NCBI GenBank assembly: GCA_963682025.1
Contig: OY821519.1
Location: 7,008,168-7,072,167, forward strand
Source: Cordilura impudica
Taxonomy: Eukaryota; Arthropoda; Insecta; Diptera; Scathophagidae
DNA: 64,000 nucleotides
Direction of reading: 5' to 3'
A model generated the notes under the pieces. That model was not told the origin of the DNA, did not search any database, and saw only the letters and a program-made list of their open reading frames with translations. A program made the translations under genes and the position numbers. Of the stretch, positions 33,353 to 44,465 are shown in pieces; the first letter of the stretch is position 1, and every line of letters starts with the position of its first letter.

Positions 33353-35567
33353 TTTTAATTGAAATTATATTAGAGCCTACAAAAAAAAGCTAATTTTATA
33401 GTTGAAGTCTCAGCTTTTGAACTTATGGATCTTTTCCAGCCCTAGCTCCAGATATTTTGAAGAATTTGCACCCATTGTTACGTTATTGTTCTTGTAGCAC
33501 GAACAAGGTCTCTACCATAGTGACGGGCTATAAATATGTAAACACATTAATATAAATTTTGATAATTATTGAGCGCACTGTAATAAATGACTAACATCTT
33601 TTGCCGCAATTGCATTTTACATGTCATATCAAGAACTTGTTTGAAAATTTTGCCCTAAACTTGTCTTTAACATTTATTCGAGCATTACCAACATAAAAGT
33701 GTTTACCCGGAACCTACGAAAATGTGCCAGTACATACGTCGCTTCGCCCATTATGCAGCAGCAGTAGTATATGTGGGTCATGTTGGAATAACAAACAGAC
33801 ATTTGTTAGTTTTGTTAGTTTGTTAGTCAAATGTCTGTAGAGACATATATTGAAAATAAACCACCGTAGAACATAATAATGCGAGCTCTCACATATCGCT
33901 TGAAACTACGGCCTATATTAGCGGTCAAAACATCTAATTCATAGGTCATATACCTAAAACCCTGATTTGATACCCAATGAGTTCTTTTCATAGCCGCACA
34001 TCCAAAACTATTTGCGTGGTAAATGTTTTTCGACACCTAACGAAGCGGTTAAAAATCACGCTTTGTGGTACCTAAATCGAAAGGCGAAATATGCTTTGAA
34101 ATTTTTCCAAAAATGCCATTTTCATTTTCTGTTTTAACAAATTGTGCGAATACGCCGGTCACACTGTATAGAAAAAGTATATCCATACATGAGCATATAT
34201 GTGGCTAAAGATAAAGAAAAATAGTCATAAACTTTGCTGCCAAAAAATTAAAATACACATACAAACATATCCAAATTTAATACAGTTGGGTATCGGATCA
34301 TTTTTATCAGTTTATTACATTCGATTTTTGTACTTCATTTTGTCAATTTACAGTAGACCTACCAAATTCGACTTGCAAACCCATATTCTCCGAAATTATA
34401 ATTAATACTGAGCTAATGAATAAAACATAATATTTTAAATTATCGAATAAAGCCTTTGTTGCACCTTAATTTTACTACTAAATTTAGTTTTTCATTTTAT
34501 CTATAAATTTAATAAAATTTCAAGTATTTACTCACGTTTAAGACTTATACAACAAATTTAATTTGTTATTTTATTTCTATAATATTTTACAAAATGTCAT
34601 CAGTTTAATATACAAACACACATTGACACATACAGAGACATTTTTGTGTGTGGATTTTTTGCATGCCATCATAGTGAGTCTGGCTGCATTTGAGTATGTT
34701 TGCGTTTTATAAGAATGTTTGCCAAGCAGTTAAGAGTCAAGTGCTTCGTTATTTAAGCAGCAAGAAAAATACTTAAGTTTTAACTACTTTACTCACTACA
34801 CAACACCACCACCACCACCAGCATATGAACATTATCTCTATCATCATCTCCACAATACAATTTACTCATACTCACTACTCATAAACGAAAACCTACACAT
34901 ACTCTTACATTTAATGTTTCATTGTTACAACATGTAGTAGGGGTTATTTGCAATTGTAGCAAGTTGAAATGAAAGGAATTAAAAAAAGAAAATAATTCTA
35001 TAAATATAAAATTAAAACGTATAATGAAGAAACATTAAAAAAAATGTTTAAAAAGAATTATAAAAATATGGTGATGACAGTTGCATTAATCTAAGCTAAG
35101 AGAATAATATTAAAATTTGCAATGTAAATTATAGCGTGTGTAGGTGAACATGAGCAACTACAATGGAAAGAAGCAAAAAAAGATAATAGCATTGAGTTGT
35201 TATTTTATTAAATTAAAAACTTAAAGTAGTAAAGTTCTTTTTTGAGTTATATTGCGGGTTAAATTTAAGTTCCAAGCAGATATTCCCGGAGTAGTGTTTA
35301 AAATATAAAGTTAAGAAAAGGATGTCGGAATTTCAGTAGAAATTCGTTATACTTATAAGATCAGAGGAAGAAGCGAACCATTAATTTATAAAAGACAGCA
35401 AAATATTATATTTTCTTATATTTCCAACAAAAAAAAAAAAAAAATTACGTTACACTCCCTTAAAATGAAATATTTCGGCGACCAGAGCCTAGACGGTTCA
35501 TAGTCTTTCTCCCTACAAATGCAGTACAGTAGGTTGAATTTTTCAATATTTGACTTAAATATATTAG
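33353..35567. other. AT-rich intergenic DNA with a strong hairpin
   Basis: No gene recognised. A hairpin with 11-bp perfect arms (ACAGACATTTG at 33795-33805, complement at 33828-33838) has a TTAGT-repeat loop. A short ACC/CAC microsatellite lies at 34803-34820. Frames at 33827-34036 and 34199-34405 have no known motif. Confidence 0.45.
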
Positions 35568-36565
35568 GGTGGCCCTTCATTATATGGAGCGGAAAGAAGT
35601 GTTCAAACTCTTGGTCTCACCCCCTAGATATATGCGAATAGCAAAAAAAACTGAGAAATACAAAGTTTTGGGCCAATTAAGAAACATTTAGTCATGCCTC
35701 AACGCGATTGAAAATTTCAAGTGTGTTTATATGGGGAAAATTCGACTTTTTTTCAGATTTTACGAAAATTTCGTTCTATAGTTTAATTTTTCCGACAAAT
35801 TATTATATAATTTGGGATCAGTATTAAATTATCCTTTCAAAAGCTTAAAACTTCAAAATCGAATAAATCCTCGCCAAGAATTGCAAATGCCCCAGACCAC
35901 TTTTGTGCCAAAAAAAAAAACTTGCTCATGAAATATAATGGCATTTTTTTCAACTTTGAGAAATTGATTAAATCCATAATTTTTTTTTGGTCTCTATACT
36001 TGTGAAGACTCAGGTTGGAGTATTATTTTATTAACACGTTGTTAACCTATTGCGCATTGAGATCGAAAATGGGAAATTTTTTTTGAACAAAATTTTGAAA
36101 AGTCCTTTTTCAAGTTTTAAAAAATTTTCTTAAACAAAATTTAAATAACTTTATCTGGCACTTAAAGGTTATGTTAAGTACATGTTACAGATTAACTGTG
36201 TGAATTTTTAAGTAAATCCCTATTCCAGAATTTTTTGACGAGGATTTTATTGTTTCGAATTTCGAGGAAAATGGGATTTCTGTAAAATATTCCCTAAATG
36301 TACTCTTTCTAAATAAGTTGTATCAAAAATTCATCACTTTTCTCTTTTTTTAAATATTATGTTTTATCTTAATAGCCTAGGGTTTGGGAAAAAATAATAT
36401 GAGAAAAATAAATCGGGTAATTTTTATTTATTTAACCCTTAGGTGCTCCTGGGATCAAAATAATCCATTATGATATATCTTTGCTGTAATTATCTGCTTA
36501 TTGGTCGCATATATAAAATAAGACAAATTTTAACCAACTTTGTTATAAAATTACTTTAAGTATAA
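35568..36565 (+). repeat. Left inverted arm of element P
   Basis: Pairs in inverse orientation with 40788-42023. The copy is diverged (roughly 80 percent or less by eye, with indels). Confidence 0.75.
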
Positions 36566-36607
36566 AAACAATCTATATTTTTCTAAAACGGAAGTGATAT
36601 TGTTGCA

Positions 36608-36757
36608 AAAATAAAAGTGGTAAATAATACAGCAGAACGCGTTGTTAAATCGACTGAAAAGTATAATAACATATTAACAAAGAACGAACAAGAAATGCAA
36701 TACTTATTGGAAGTCGTATGTGATTACAGAAAACAATTTGAATCGCACACTAAATAA
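36608..36757 (+). pseudogene. C-terminal remnant of a transposase-like protein
   Basis: A 49-codon open tail ending in TAA reads KIKVVNNTAERVVKSTEKYN then NILTKNEQEMQYLLEVVCDY and RKQFESHTK. It matches a C-terminal signature I know from uncharacterised transposon-encoded proteins of arthropods and cnidarians: V-N-D-T-A-E-R-G-V, then T-K-D-E-x-x-x-Q-x-L-L-x-V-V-x-x-x-R-K. The conserved Asp of NDTAER is Asn here. Catalytic parts are missing. It lies just inside the left arm of P, so P was once a protein-coding DNA transposon. The superfamily is not assigned. Confidence 0.55.
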
Positions 36758-36882
36758 TCCTTAAATACACCAAAATAAATATAATTTATTTTATATTTCA
36801 CATTCTTTTAAATTAAATGTCTTTTATTAGCTTTGCAATTGTGAGTCTTCTTATTTTATTTAGAAATATATAGATAGTTTTT

Positions 36883-37440
36883 TATACCCTCCACTCCAGT
36901 GTGCAGAGGGTATATATAAGTTTGTCATTCCGTTTATAATAATTAGAAAAAAAATCTGGACCCCTAAAATATATATATTTGTGATCCTTATAACAAGCGG
37001 AGTTGATATAGCGATGTCCGTCTGTCCGTCTGTCCGTCTGTGGAAATCACAATGACTGCTTCAATCAGGCAACTAGGTTGCTCGTTGGTACAAAAAATGA
37101 TTCACTAACATCCTGAAAAGTTTGCTATTTAAAATCGTCCAAATCGGTTTATCAGGTCCCGAGAATTGAACGATGGAGTAAAAAAAGTCTTGAAAAAATA
37201 TGTTTCAACTATGTTGTTCTTGTCACGATAACGTTCTCAATAGGACAGCTAGGACGCCAGTTGTTAATGAGAATGATACAACAACATCATGAGAAAGTCT
37301 CTGTTTTTTAAATCGTGCCAATAGGTTTCAGAGGTGCCGAGAAATCACTGAAAAGGTAAAAAAATATGATGTTTTCCTATATTGTTATTCTAAATTTTGT
37401 ATTTTGTCACAGCTGTACTTATTGTTTTTATGGTCGTTGT
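36883..37440 (+). mobile_element. DINE-like element, subfamily 2, 5' part (copy K)
   Basis: Starts TATACCCTCCACTCCAGTG with GAGGGTATA closing the 5' hairpin, then GTTTGTCATTCCGTTTATAA and GTCCGTCTGTCCGTCTG (37017-37041). Downstream, two related units of about 170 bp (from CACAATGACTGC and CACGATAACG) form a tandem duplication. Its 3' end appears to be at 40560-40788. Confidence 0.8.
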
Positions 37441-37916
37441 GGTAATAATTTAAAAATTCACTAATATCAACATCTTATGGTGTAATATTTGAGTTAGTTA
37501 ATTAATAAAAGAAACTATATAAAATCAATATCAATATTCTGCGATTTTTATAAGATCACAAAATATTACAAATTGATGCATACAGACTACTGTTGCAAAT
37601 ATCAGAATACTATAAATAACATTCACATATTCTCTATATGTATATTGATAATAAGTGCATATTAAAAATAATATAAATATAAATTATTTTATTTATACAA
37701 AATACTGCAATTTTTTGGGTTGCAAAAAATAGTATGATTTTAAGGGTTCTACTTTTAGTACATACTTGCATTCAAAAGTAGTAGTGAAACCATAAAATAT
37801 CTACCCTGTTAAAAATTGGTGTTTAAAAAAAATTTTTTTTGTCAGATGATAATAATATAATATAGATGTCAATAATATTTAATTATAATAATTTTTAAAA
37901 TTTATTATTTAAGGTT
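37441..37916. other. AT-rich DNA between the DINE 5' part and the U1-like copies
   Basis: No motif was found. Confidence 0.4.
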
Positions 37917-37917
37917 T

Positions 37918-38045
37918 GGCGCAGGCAAACGCCATTCCCGAACTACCAAGAATTTAATGCACGAGTTATTCCGCATTAGGAATAATCGCGGAGCTCAGCT
38001 CAATCACAGTGCAATGATTAAGCTTCGCCCTGGGAAACATGTGTT
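37918..38045 (-). pseudogene. Truncated U1 snRNA-like copy 1
   Basis: U1 snRNA recognises 5' splice sites in the spliceosome. On the minus strand this block gives the 3' two thirds of U1: CCCAGGGCGAAGC, ATTGCACT, CGCGATTATTCCTAATG, GAATAACTCGTGC and TTGGTAGTTCGGGAATGGCG, close to insect U1 stems III-IV and the Sm-site region. The 5' third, including the splice-site-pairing ACTTACCTG, is missing; the 5' boundary is AACACATGTTTCCCAGG. It cannot act as U1. Its best match is in the stem-loop containing GATTATTCCTAATG. Confidence 0.7.
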
Positions 38046-38178
38046 CATGCTTCCCTTTGCACAAACGCTATTCCCAACTACCAAAAATTGTAGGCACGAC
38101 CTTTCCATATCAGGAATAGTCGCGGGCTCAACTCAGTCAAAGTGCAGTGATTAAGCTTCGCCCTGGGAAACATGTATT
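38046..38178 (-). pseudogene. Truncated U1 snRNA-like copy 2
   Basis: Second copy, 133 bp from the first, same strand and same 5' truncation (ATACATGTTTCCCAGGGCG). It reads CACTGCACTTTGACTGAGTTG, CGCGACTATTCCTGATATG and TTTTTGGTAGTTGGGAATAG. It is more diverged in the stem IV region than copy 1. The shared truncation point implies tandem duplication of an already truncated copy. Confidence 0.65.
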
Positions 38179-38800
38179 CATTCATTTCTTAGCACAAACC
38201 GAACTTCTTATGACACATTAAAAATAAACTAATTGAGAAGTACAATTCATCATTACGCTGTATTATAATTATTATAAACAAAGTGATCGTATCATTGTAA
38301 ACGAAATAGAATTGAAATTGTGTGCAGATTAGTTTTACTTAAAAAACTGTTTCTATAGATAGTGAATAAAATCCCAGTAAACATTTTATGCAATAAGTGA
38401 TCATGTGGAGTATTTGTTGACTCCTCTGTGCTATTAAAACAGCCATAAATGCGCTATTTTGCTGATCACAAAATATTCTTTTGTTGGGAGGAAATATTAC
38501 GTTACCCCCGACTCTTCTTGAGAACCTTTTTTATCCAATTTTCTGATTAGTTTCGACTTATTTTTGAGTCGTATTTAATGTCATTTTTCTATAAATCACT
38601 TTTTAAGAGTAAGCAAAAATCATTTCTTAGTTTTTTTCTAATACCGCATGTGATTAATCAGTTTTTAATCATCAAAAGTGCTCGAAGAAGACACAGTAAG
38701 ATGATTTTTGTTAAAACAATCTTCGAAATGATTACTGGGATGCCGTATATTTTTGTTTACACACACATATACATAATGGCACCAGTAAGCCGAACTCTCT
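38179..38800. other. AT-rich DNA without a recognised gene
   Basis: Only a 75-codon plus-strand frame (38578-38805) with no known motif. Confidence 0.4.
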
Positions 38801-39376
38801 CATGAAACACATAGACGACAGCGGCTACACGACTACAGGCAGTCAAAACTAAAATACACACGTTTATATGAAAACGATTATTTTGACACCAACACAGCTA
38901 CACGACTACATGACCACTTTTGCTGCTTTAGTCAACTTACGCTAATTTCTATTTTTGTTGGCTACAAAATAAAAATAGTGTTGACAATATAACAAAATAT
39001 GTAAAAGATATTAGTGCTATGAAATATTTTATTTTGTTGAAAAAATTAATCGCAAAATGAAATGCTTAAATAATTCTATTAACAAGTAAATTTATTTATT
39101 TATTTTTACGTAATAATAATGCATTATAAATAAGTAATATATTTAAGACAATTTTATATAGAATCATACATGTTTTTCTATTTTAATAAAGTAAAAAAAA
39201 ATATAATTGGCACTACTGAAATAAAAATGATTTTGTATAAAAACAGCTGTTATATTGTTTTTATATGTTGCTGTCATTTTCATAAAAATTAAGTAGTTGA
39301 CTACACGACTACAATTGGAGCCAGCAGCAATTAATTCCGTGTGTTTGTGTAGCCTCTGTCGTCTATGTGTTTCATG
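38801..39376. mobile_element. MITE family X, complete copy (X3)
   Basis: The terminal inverted repeats start CATGAAACACATAGACGACA at 38801 and end with the complement at 39376 (then GGCTACAC in both arms). The motif ACACGACTAC recurs several times near both ends (38826, 38904, 39303), a subterminal repeat pattern like hAT-type elements. No transposase. Flanking duplications are unclear. Fragments lie at 6255-6490 and 9050-9277. Confidence 0.7.
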
Positions 39377-39835
39377 CATAAGTAACAATTTCATTTAGTC
39401 TTATGAAAGCTTTTGAACAAAGCAGACATACGCCGCATTGTTTTGTGAAATCTTACATTGTTTTTTAATAGGTACCAGTGATGCCAGGAGATTTTTACAG
39501 AAATCTCTACGCTAATGAAAACAAAATCCCATTTTTTCCCTACACCCACTTTTTTTCTCTACATTTTTCCCTACACTACTTTTTTCAATTTTTCAAAAAA
39601 AAAAAAATTATTTTTAATTTGTTAATTTTCAATTTCAATAATGCAAAAATAACATAACGAAGAAAAATGTCATACAAAATAAGATAAGAATATCATTAGA
39701 ATTACATAAAAACAACATATAAAACCAAGAGATTTAAAAAAAATATTTTTACTATTCTGTATAATTTATCTTTTATATGGCTAGATGTGCATTTAAAATT
39801 TACACAATTAATTAAAATGGCTTGCAAATGGGATC
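39377..39835. other. AT-rich DNA with CCCTACA repeats
   Basis: Contains a run of TTTTTCCCTACA-like repeats at 39525-39580, otherwise poly-A/T. Confidence 0.4.
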
Positions 39836-39839
39836 TTGG

Positions 39840-40070
39840 TTGTTGGTTTTAAAAGATATTTTTTAAGACATTGGTTATTAGCATGTATACTTAGATCTGA
39901 TTTATCGCAAATTAATATTTTTTCACAAGCCTTGCATCTGTATTTAGAGTCGTCATCTTTGACCTGTTCCATCCCATTAGCTTCTCGTCTCTCAACTAAC
40001 TTGAGTAAAACCTTTGTTTTCTGTATTTCTTTGATGTGTTTTCAGCATCAGCGAAAAACGAATCGGACAT
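39840..40070 (-). pseudogene. Zinc-finger-like N-terminal exon fragment
   Basis: An ATG at 40070 opens MSDSFFADAENTSKKYRKQ. After an apparent one-base shift the frame reads VERREANGMEQVKDDDSKY, then RCKACEKILICDKSDLSIHA and NNQCLKK. The pattern C-x2-C-x(13)-S-x-L-x-x-H-x(4)-C, preceded by K-x-x-R-K-Q-x-F, resembles BED/SPIN-DOC-like fingers at the N-termini of insect transposon-derived proteins. The frameshift makes it a relic. The plus-strand frame at 39836-40078 is its shadow. Confidence 0.4.
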
Positions 40071-40559
40071 TTTTCTAAAATCAATTATGTTTACATTTAT
40101 AATATTTTAATGTTCTTTTTATTTACAAACTTACTTAATAAAATCGAAGAGATCTACAAATATGGCGTACTTATGTATGTATGTATTAAAAAAATTCACA
40201 AAACAAGTAAACTGCACAAAAGTGTTTTTTTTTTTTACTTGTCATTCTTCTTAAGGAAGCCACGTATTTACTTTCTCCATATTATAGAGTTATGACCAGA
40301 TTTAAAAAGGACATATATTTTTAATTTTAAAGTTTAAAATTGAAATATGTATAATATTAAGTTGTTAAAAAAAAATTTGCAAAAAATCCCAACAATTCGA
40401 CAAAAGTAAGAAATCTTTTGTATTAAACACATACATAGACGCAAATCCATTTATCGATGCGTTACAAACGGAATGACAAACTGATATAATAAGAAGAAAA
40501 AAATAAAACTGATTAACGCTAGTGCTTGTAAAATATAAGACGTGGCCAAGTATTCCGAA

Positions 40560-40788
40560 AAAGATCCGAAATTTAAAAATATATTTTGTTTACTATCTTC
40601 TATTGACTTTAAAATTGTTAAACGTAAATGCTGAAAATTCAGAGTATTTGTTGTAATAAATTACTAAATTGATCAAATTGTTTACATTTTCAAATATTTT
40701 ATCTAAATTTGTTACAAATAGTGCAAGAAAATCTAGGTGGAGGGCATCAAAGATTCGGCATAGCCGAATTTAACACTCTTACTTGTTA
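40560..40788 (+). mobile_element. DINE-like element, subfamily 2, 3' end (copy K)
   Basis: Ends with AGATTCGGCATAGCCGAAT (hairpin ATTCGGC/GCCGAAT) and CACTCTTACTTGTT, preceded by GGTGGAGGGCATCAAAG, the inverse partner of the 5' TATACCCTCC. Same orientation as the 5' part at 36883, so the two are probably one element split by about 3 kb of later DNA. It stops exactly at the inner edge of the right arm of P. Confidence 0.75.
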
Positions 40789-42023
40789 TACATAAAATAA
40801 ATTTATAACAAAATTTGTTAAAAGTTGTTTTTATTTATATTCGCGGGCAATAAGCAGATAGTTGGATTACTTTGATCCCAGGAGCACTGAAGGGTTAAAT
40901 AAATAAAAATTAACTGAATTTTTTTTGTCTTAAATTCTATAGTGGTTTCATTGAGTTTAATAAAAAAACTTGTTTTCGCTAATTTTGTTAACGTTCAATT
41001 TTGTTAACGGCAAATAATGTGTTAACGTTCTCTGATTTATCTTAACTTTTAGGAATGGAAGTTCAACACATTTGATTATTATATTTGAAGGGTCATATCT
41101 AAAAATTCAACAGCATTTACAAAATATTTGAATTTTTTATAAATTGTCTTATATTAGTTTGGGGTCATAAATTACAAAAGGGTTAATGAGGTCATATTAT
41201 TTTTTTTCTGGAACCCTACACCACTAAGATAAAACATAACATTTAAAAGTAGAAAAGGATGAATTTTTGATACAAATTATTTAGAAAGAGTACATTTAGG
41301 GAATATTTTACAGAAATTTCATTTTTCTCGAATTTCGCAAAAATAAAATCATTGTCAAAAAATTCTGGAATAGAGATTTACTTAAAAATTCACACAGATA
41401 ATTTCTGAGATGTACCCAACAAAACCCTAAGGTGACAGATCCACTTCTTAAAATTTTGTTTAAGAAAATTTTTTAAAACTTGAAAAAGGAGTTATCAAAT
41501 TTTTATCAAAAAAATTTACCATTTTCGGTCTCAATGCGCAATAGGTTAACAACGTGGTAATAAAACAATACATCATATCTGAGTACGTATAAGTATAGAG
41601 ACAAAAGAAAATTATGGCTTTAATCAATTTCTCAAAGTTGAAAAAAAAAATGCCATCAAATTTCATGAGCTAGTTTTTTTTAGCACAAAAGTGGTCTGGG
41701 GCATTTGCTATTTCCTGGTGAGGTTTTATTCGATTTTGCAGCTGTAAAGCTTTTTAAAAGAATAATTTAACACTAATTCCGAATTATATATCAACTTGTC
41801 GAAAAGGTCAAAGTACAGAACGAAATTTTGGTAAAATCTAAAAGAAGTCATATTTTCCCCATATAAACACACTTGAAAATTTCAATCGCGTTGAGGCCCG
41901 ACCAAATGTTTTTTGATTGGCCCAAAACTTTGTATTTCTCATTTTGTTTGCTATTCGCATATTTCTAGGGGGTGAGACCGAGAGTTTGAACACTATTTTC
42001 CCTCCATATCATGAAGGGCCACC
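40788..42023 (-). repeat. Right inverted arm of element P
   Basis: Inverse counterpart of 35568-36565, with about 240 extra bp (the segment 41080-41210, also seen in P3). Confidence 0.75.
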
Positions 42024-42028
42024 ATAAT

Positions 42029-42183
42029 GGACACACAGACCGACGGACGGACGGACATCGTTAAATCAACTCAAAAAGTGATTCTGATCGTTATAATAAA
42101 GGATGGGTCTAGGTCAAATATTTTTGGTAGTTACAAAAATCAGCACAAAGTCGTTAAACCCTGACCACAACTATGTGGTATCT
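42029..42183 (-). mobile_element. DINE-1-like fragment (copy L)
   Basis: Starts in the pre-microsatellite segment (ATGGACACACAGACC, GGACGGACGGACATCG), continues to GGATGGGTCTAGGTCAAAT and ends with a decayed 5' terminus (ACTATGTGGTATC). Confidence 0.75.
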
Positions 42184-42195
42184 TCTATATAATAT

Positions 42196-42430
42196 TAACA
42201 GGCTAGTCAATTTTTTGTTACCGATGTTTCGTTCTACCGTTTTATGCATGTTTTGACCAAACGTATATTATTTGATAGGTATTTCTAATAAGCTGTTCAC
42301 CAGATTTACAGATTTTTAAATTTGTCCTTTATTTTGAGTTAATTGCATTAATATGTACTTTATGTTAAAAATATCACACACCCGTATACATGTTTTCTAC
42401 TCTACTAAATAATAATCATACGCCCGGAAC
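42196..42430 (+). repeat. Dispersed repeat family R, copy 2
   Basis: Matches the complement of 10440-10742. See copy 1 for the possible association with Transib. Confidence 0.6.
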
Positions 42431-42490
42431 TTATTATGTTATTCAGAAGATTGATTTAAAAATGGGAAAAAATTAAAATTTTTATATATC

Positions 42491-43275
42491 GGGCGTTTCA
42501 TGTCAAGTGATCCAACTTTTAAAACCGATGTCTTCCGATCGTGATGAAATTTGAACCCAGTTTATTCCTATTGGATAGTAGTTTAGACGCAATTTTTCAA
42601 CAAGATCGGTCAAGAACTCTCTGAGGGGGTCAAAATTGGAAATTTTGAACAAACAAGTGGTTCTTCTCATCCATGTAACTTTTTACCTATTGTTCTTAGC
42701 AAAATTTGTCACAAATAGTTTAGATAGCTATTTCTTCAGTCTTTCGGAAAAAAAATTAAGAAAAAATAAAAAAAATTTTGACTTATTTTTTCAAAATCAA
42801 AAATTTTTTTGACTTTATTCAAAAAAGGAAATTTTTTTTTGGCTCAAAAGAAAGCTTAGGTTTTTTCCTTTAAGAGCTTTTTGGTCGCTTAGTGGGATGC
42901 GAGTGGGACATCTATCAAACAAAATGTTTTGTAACTCAGGACAACGGTTTTTCAATTTTTAGCATATGCACTGATTTCAATTTTTTCCTATTAGTGTGTA
43001 AGTGTTTCCAAAACCTTAACAATAAAACTTATGCTGAGAAACAAGACAAACTAACATTTCTGACAGTATGTAACATAACTAACTAAAATGTCATACCTTC
43101 GATATTGTAATACCCACAATATGTTAACCTCAGGAAAAAATCTCTTTTTTTTCTATAGAAATGTTGAAAAATTTTTTTTTTATTTATTTAAAATTATAAT
43201 TAAATAATAATAATAATAATAATAAAAATTAAGAGATAAATAATTTAATAAAATTTAATCTTAGTCATATTAGAT
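42491..43275 (+). repeat. Left inverted arm of S1
   Basis: Pairs with 47523-48210. Compared with the right arm it has about 100 extra bp (42560-42660). It includes an (AAT)n run at 43204-43224. Confidence 0.8.
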
Positions 43276-43378
43276 CCATTTATATCACAACTATTTTTTA
43301 CTTAATTTATTGTAGCTGATGAAGTATTTAAGTTTTGTCACTTCTTAAAAATTCGGTCTTTCATCTAGCTTATTTGTC

Positions 43379-44465
43379 TCAATTATTTGCTGCTTTTTTA
43401 GCCAATCCTTTCTTGGCGTTACTAAGTTTGACTGTTGAATTCGCTGCTGGTTTCTTTTTTGGCTTTGGAAAGAAATCGCTTTGAGCAGAGGCAGAAAATT
43501 TTTTCAACTTGAGTCTTCCGTCGACAAGCGGTATAAAAGAATGGTATTGAGCGGTGCCATCGATTGTTATCGTAGCATCGAATCTTCTCTTCAGTGTTTT
43601 CAATGTTTTCTCATCATCCTCTTTGCTACTAAAAACTATTTTAGTTTCTTTATAATAATTCTTTGCCCAATGGAATAAAGCATTCGCTTCTAAGATGTTA
43701 TTTTGATGAGAGTACTGGAAGCTATACTTCGCAGCTCCAGTACCATCACAGCTCCTTTACCATGAGCAGCAGGATGAAAATGCCACTCAGCGGGCACACC
43801 AAAATCTTTTTTATGAGCTATAAGATTTGGGAAGCTTCTTTTGGTTTTAAAATGTTGACGAGCTACGTCCGAAAAGTAGTATACTTTCTCTATGGTAAAT
43901 TTAGATTTTAGATATTTAAGTATTATCTTCGGGTTCTCATAAACTACAACGGTATCATGCTTAATCGTGGGATATGATTGCCACACTCTTTCATCGTTCA
44001 TGTAGTAAATAACTACTGTGAATATAGTTGCTTGGTCGTTATTGAAGTGGAAAGCTTGTGTGGCATCCTGAAGAATATATTTATAATTTTCTGCTAAATC
44101 ATATGAAATAATGAATTCAACAGACTTCAAATGGATCTTCAGATCCTTGAAGAATGACCATTGCTCTTTGATTAAAAAGTCATGGTTTCTCAAGTTTAGC
44201 CATCCTGTATACATTTCTTCCACAAAATCATCCACATTTAAAATTACTGTTTTCAATGTGCATCTGTCAATGTGGATTCAATGTTAAAATTTGACCTCCT
44301 CGATATATTCGTGACCAGAATAGTTGATTAAATTCTCCTTGATGAATGTGGTTTCTGGGCAATTTGAACATTCACCTAAATGGCAAGAAGTTGTTACATT
44401 ATGACACATAGTCAATTTAAGACAATCGCGGTAATCGTGTAAATCTTCTGTCGAATCAGTTAGTC
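43379..44465 (-). pseudogene. Transposase-like relic 'a' of S1 (C-terminal half)
   Basis: Reading 5' to 3' on the minus strand: a Cys cluster (CLKLTMCHNVTTSCHLGECS then NCPE, about 44440-44370), two early stops, then a 188-codon frame from 44256. That frame has LRNHDFLIKEQ, ISYDLAENYKYILQD, QAFHFNNDQAT, IKHDTVVVYENP, EKVYYFSDVARQHFK, DFGVPAEWHF and AAHGKG. It follows the layout of transposon-encoded proteins with D-x-A-E-N-Y, H-D-T, F-S-D and H-G-K-G motifs; the Asp residues look like DDE-type catalytic candidates. Near 43751 one base is missing: the next frame gives CDGTGAAKYSFQYSHQNN, then NALFHWAKNYYKETK, and joins the frame 43603-43379 (QYHSFIPLVDGRLKLKKFSA, Lys-rich tail, stop). Nothing is recognisable upstream of 44465. 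Confidence 0.65.

Larger units (their letters stand above)
35568..42023 (+). mobile_element. Long-TIR DNA transposon (family P), with nested insertions
   Basis: Inverted arms of about 1 kb: left 35568-36565, right 40788-42023. The termini are GGTGGCCCTTCAT and its complement ATGAAGGGCCACC. Shared inner blocks in inverse order include GTGTTCAAACTC, CTCACCCCCTAG, CAACGCGATTGAAAATTTCA, TTTATATGGGGAAAAT, GCCCCAGACCACTTTTGTGC and GTGCTCCTGGGATCAAA. A transposase C-terminal remnant follows the left arm. The middle is filled by a split DINE, U1-like copies, a MITE and a zinc-finger fragment. No matching target duplication was seen; the right flank is a DINE fragment. Confidence 0.65.

Noticed and set aside
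37957..38154. 65-codon plus-strand frame
   Set aside because: It lies antisense across two U1 snRNA-like copies; the non-coding RNA match explains the sequence better.
39164..39394. Minus-strand frame starting MKLLLMHETHRRQRL, and the similar one at 9106-9435
   Set aside because: Both start in the terminal inverted repeat of MITE family X; the shared peptide reflects the repeat, not a gene family.
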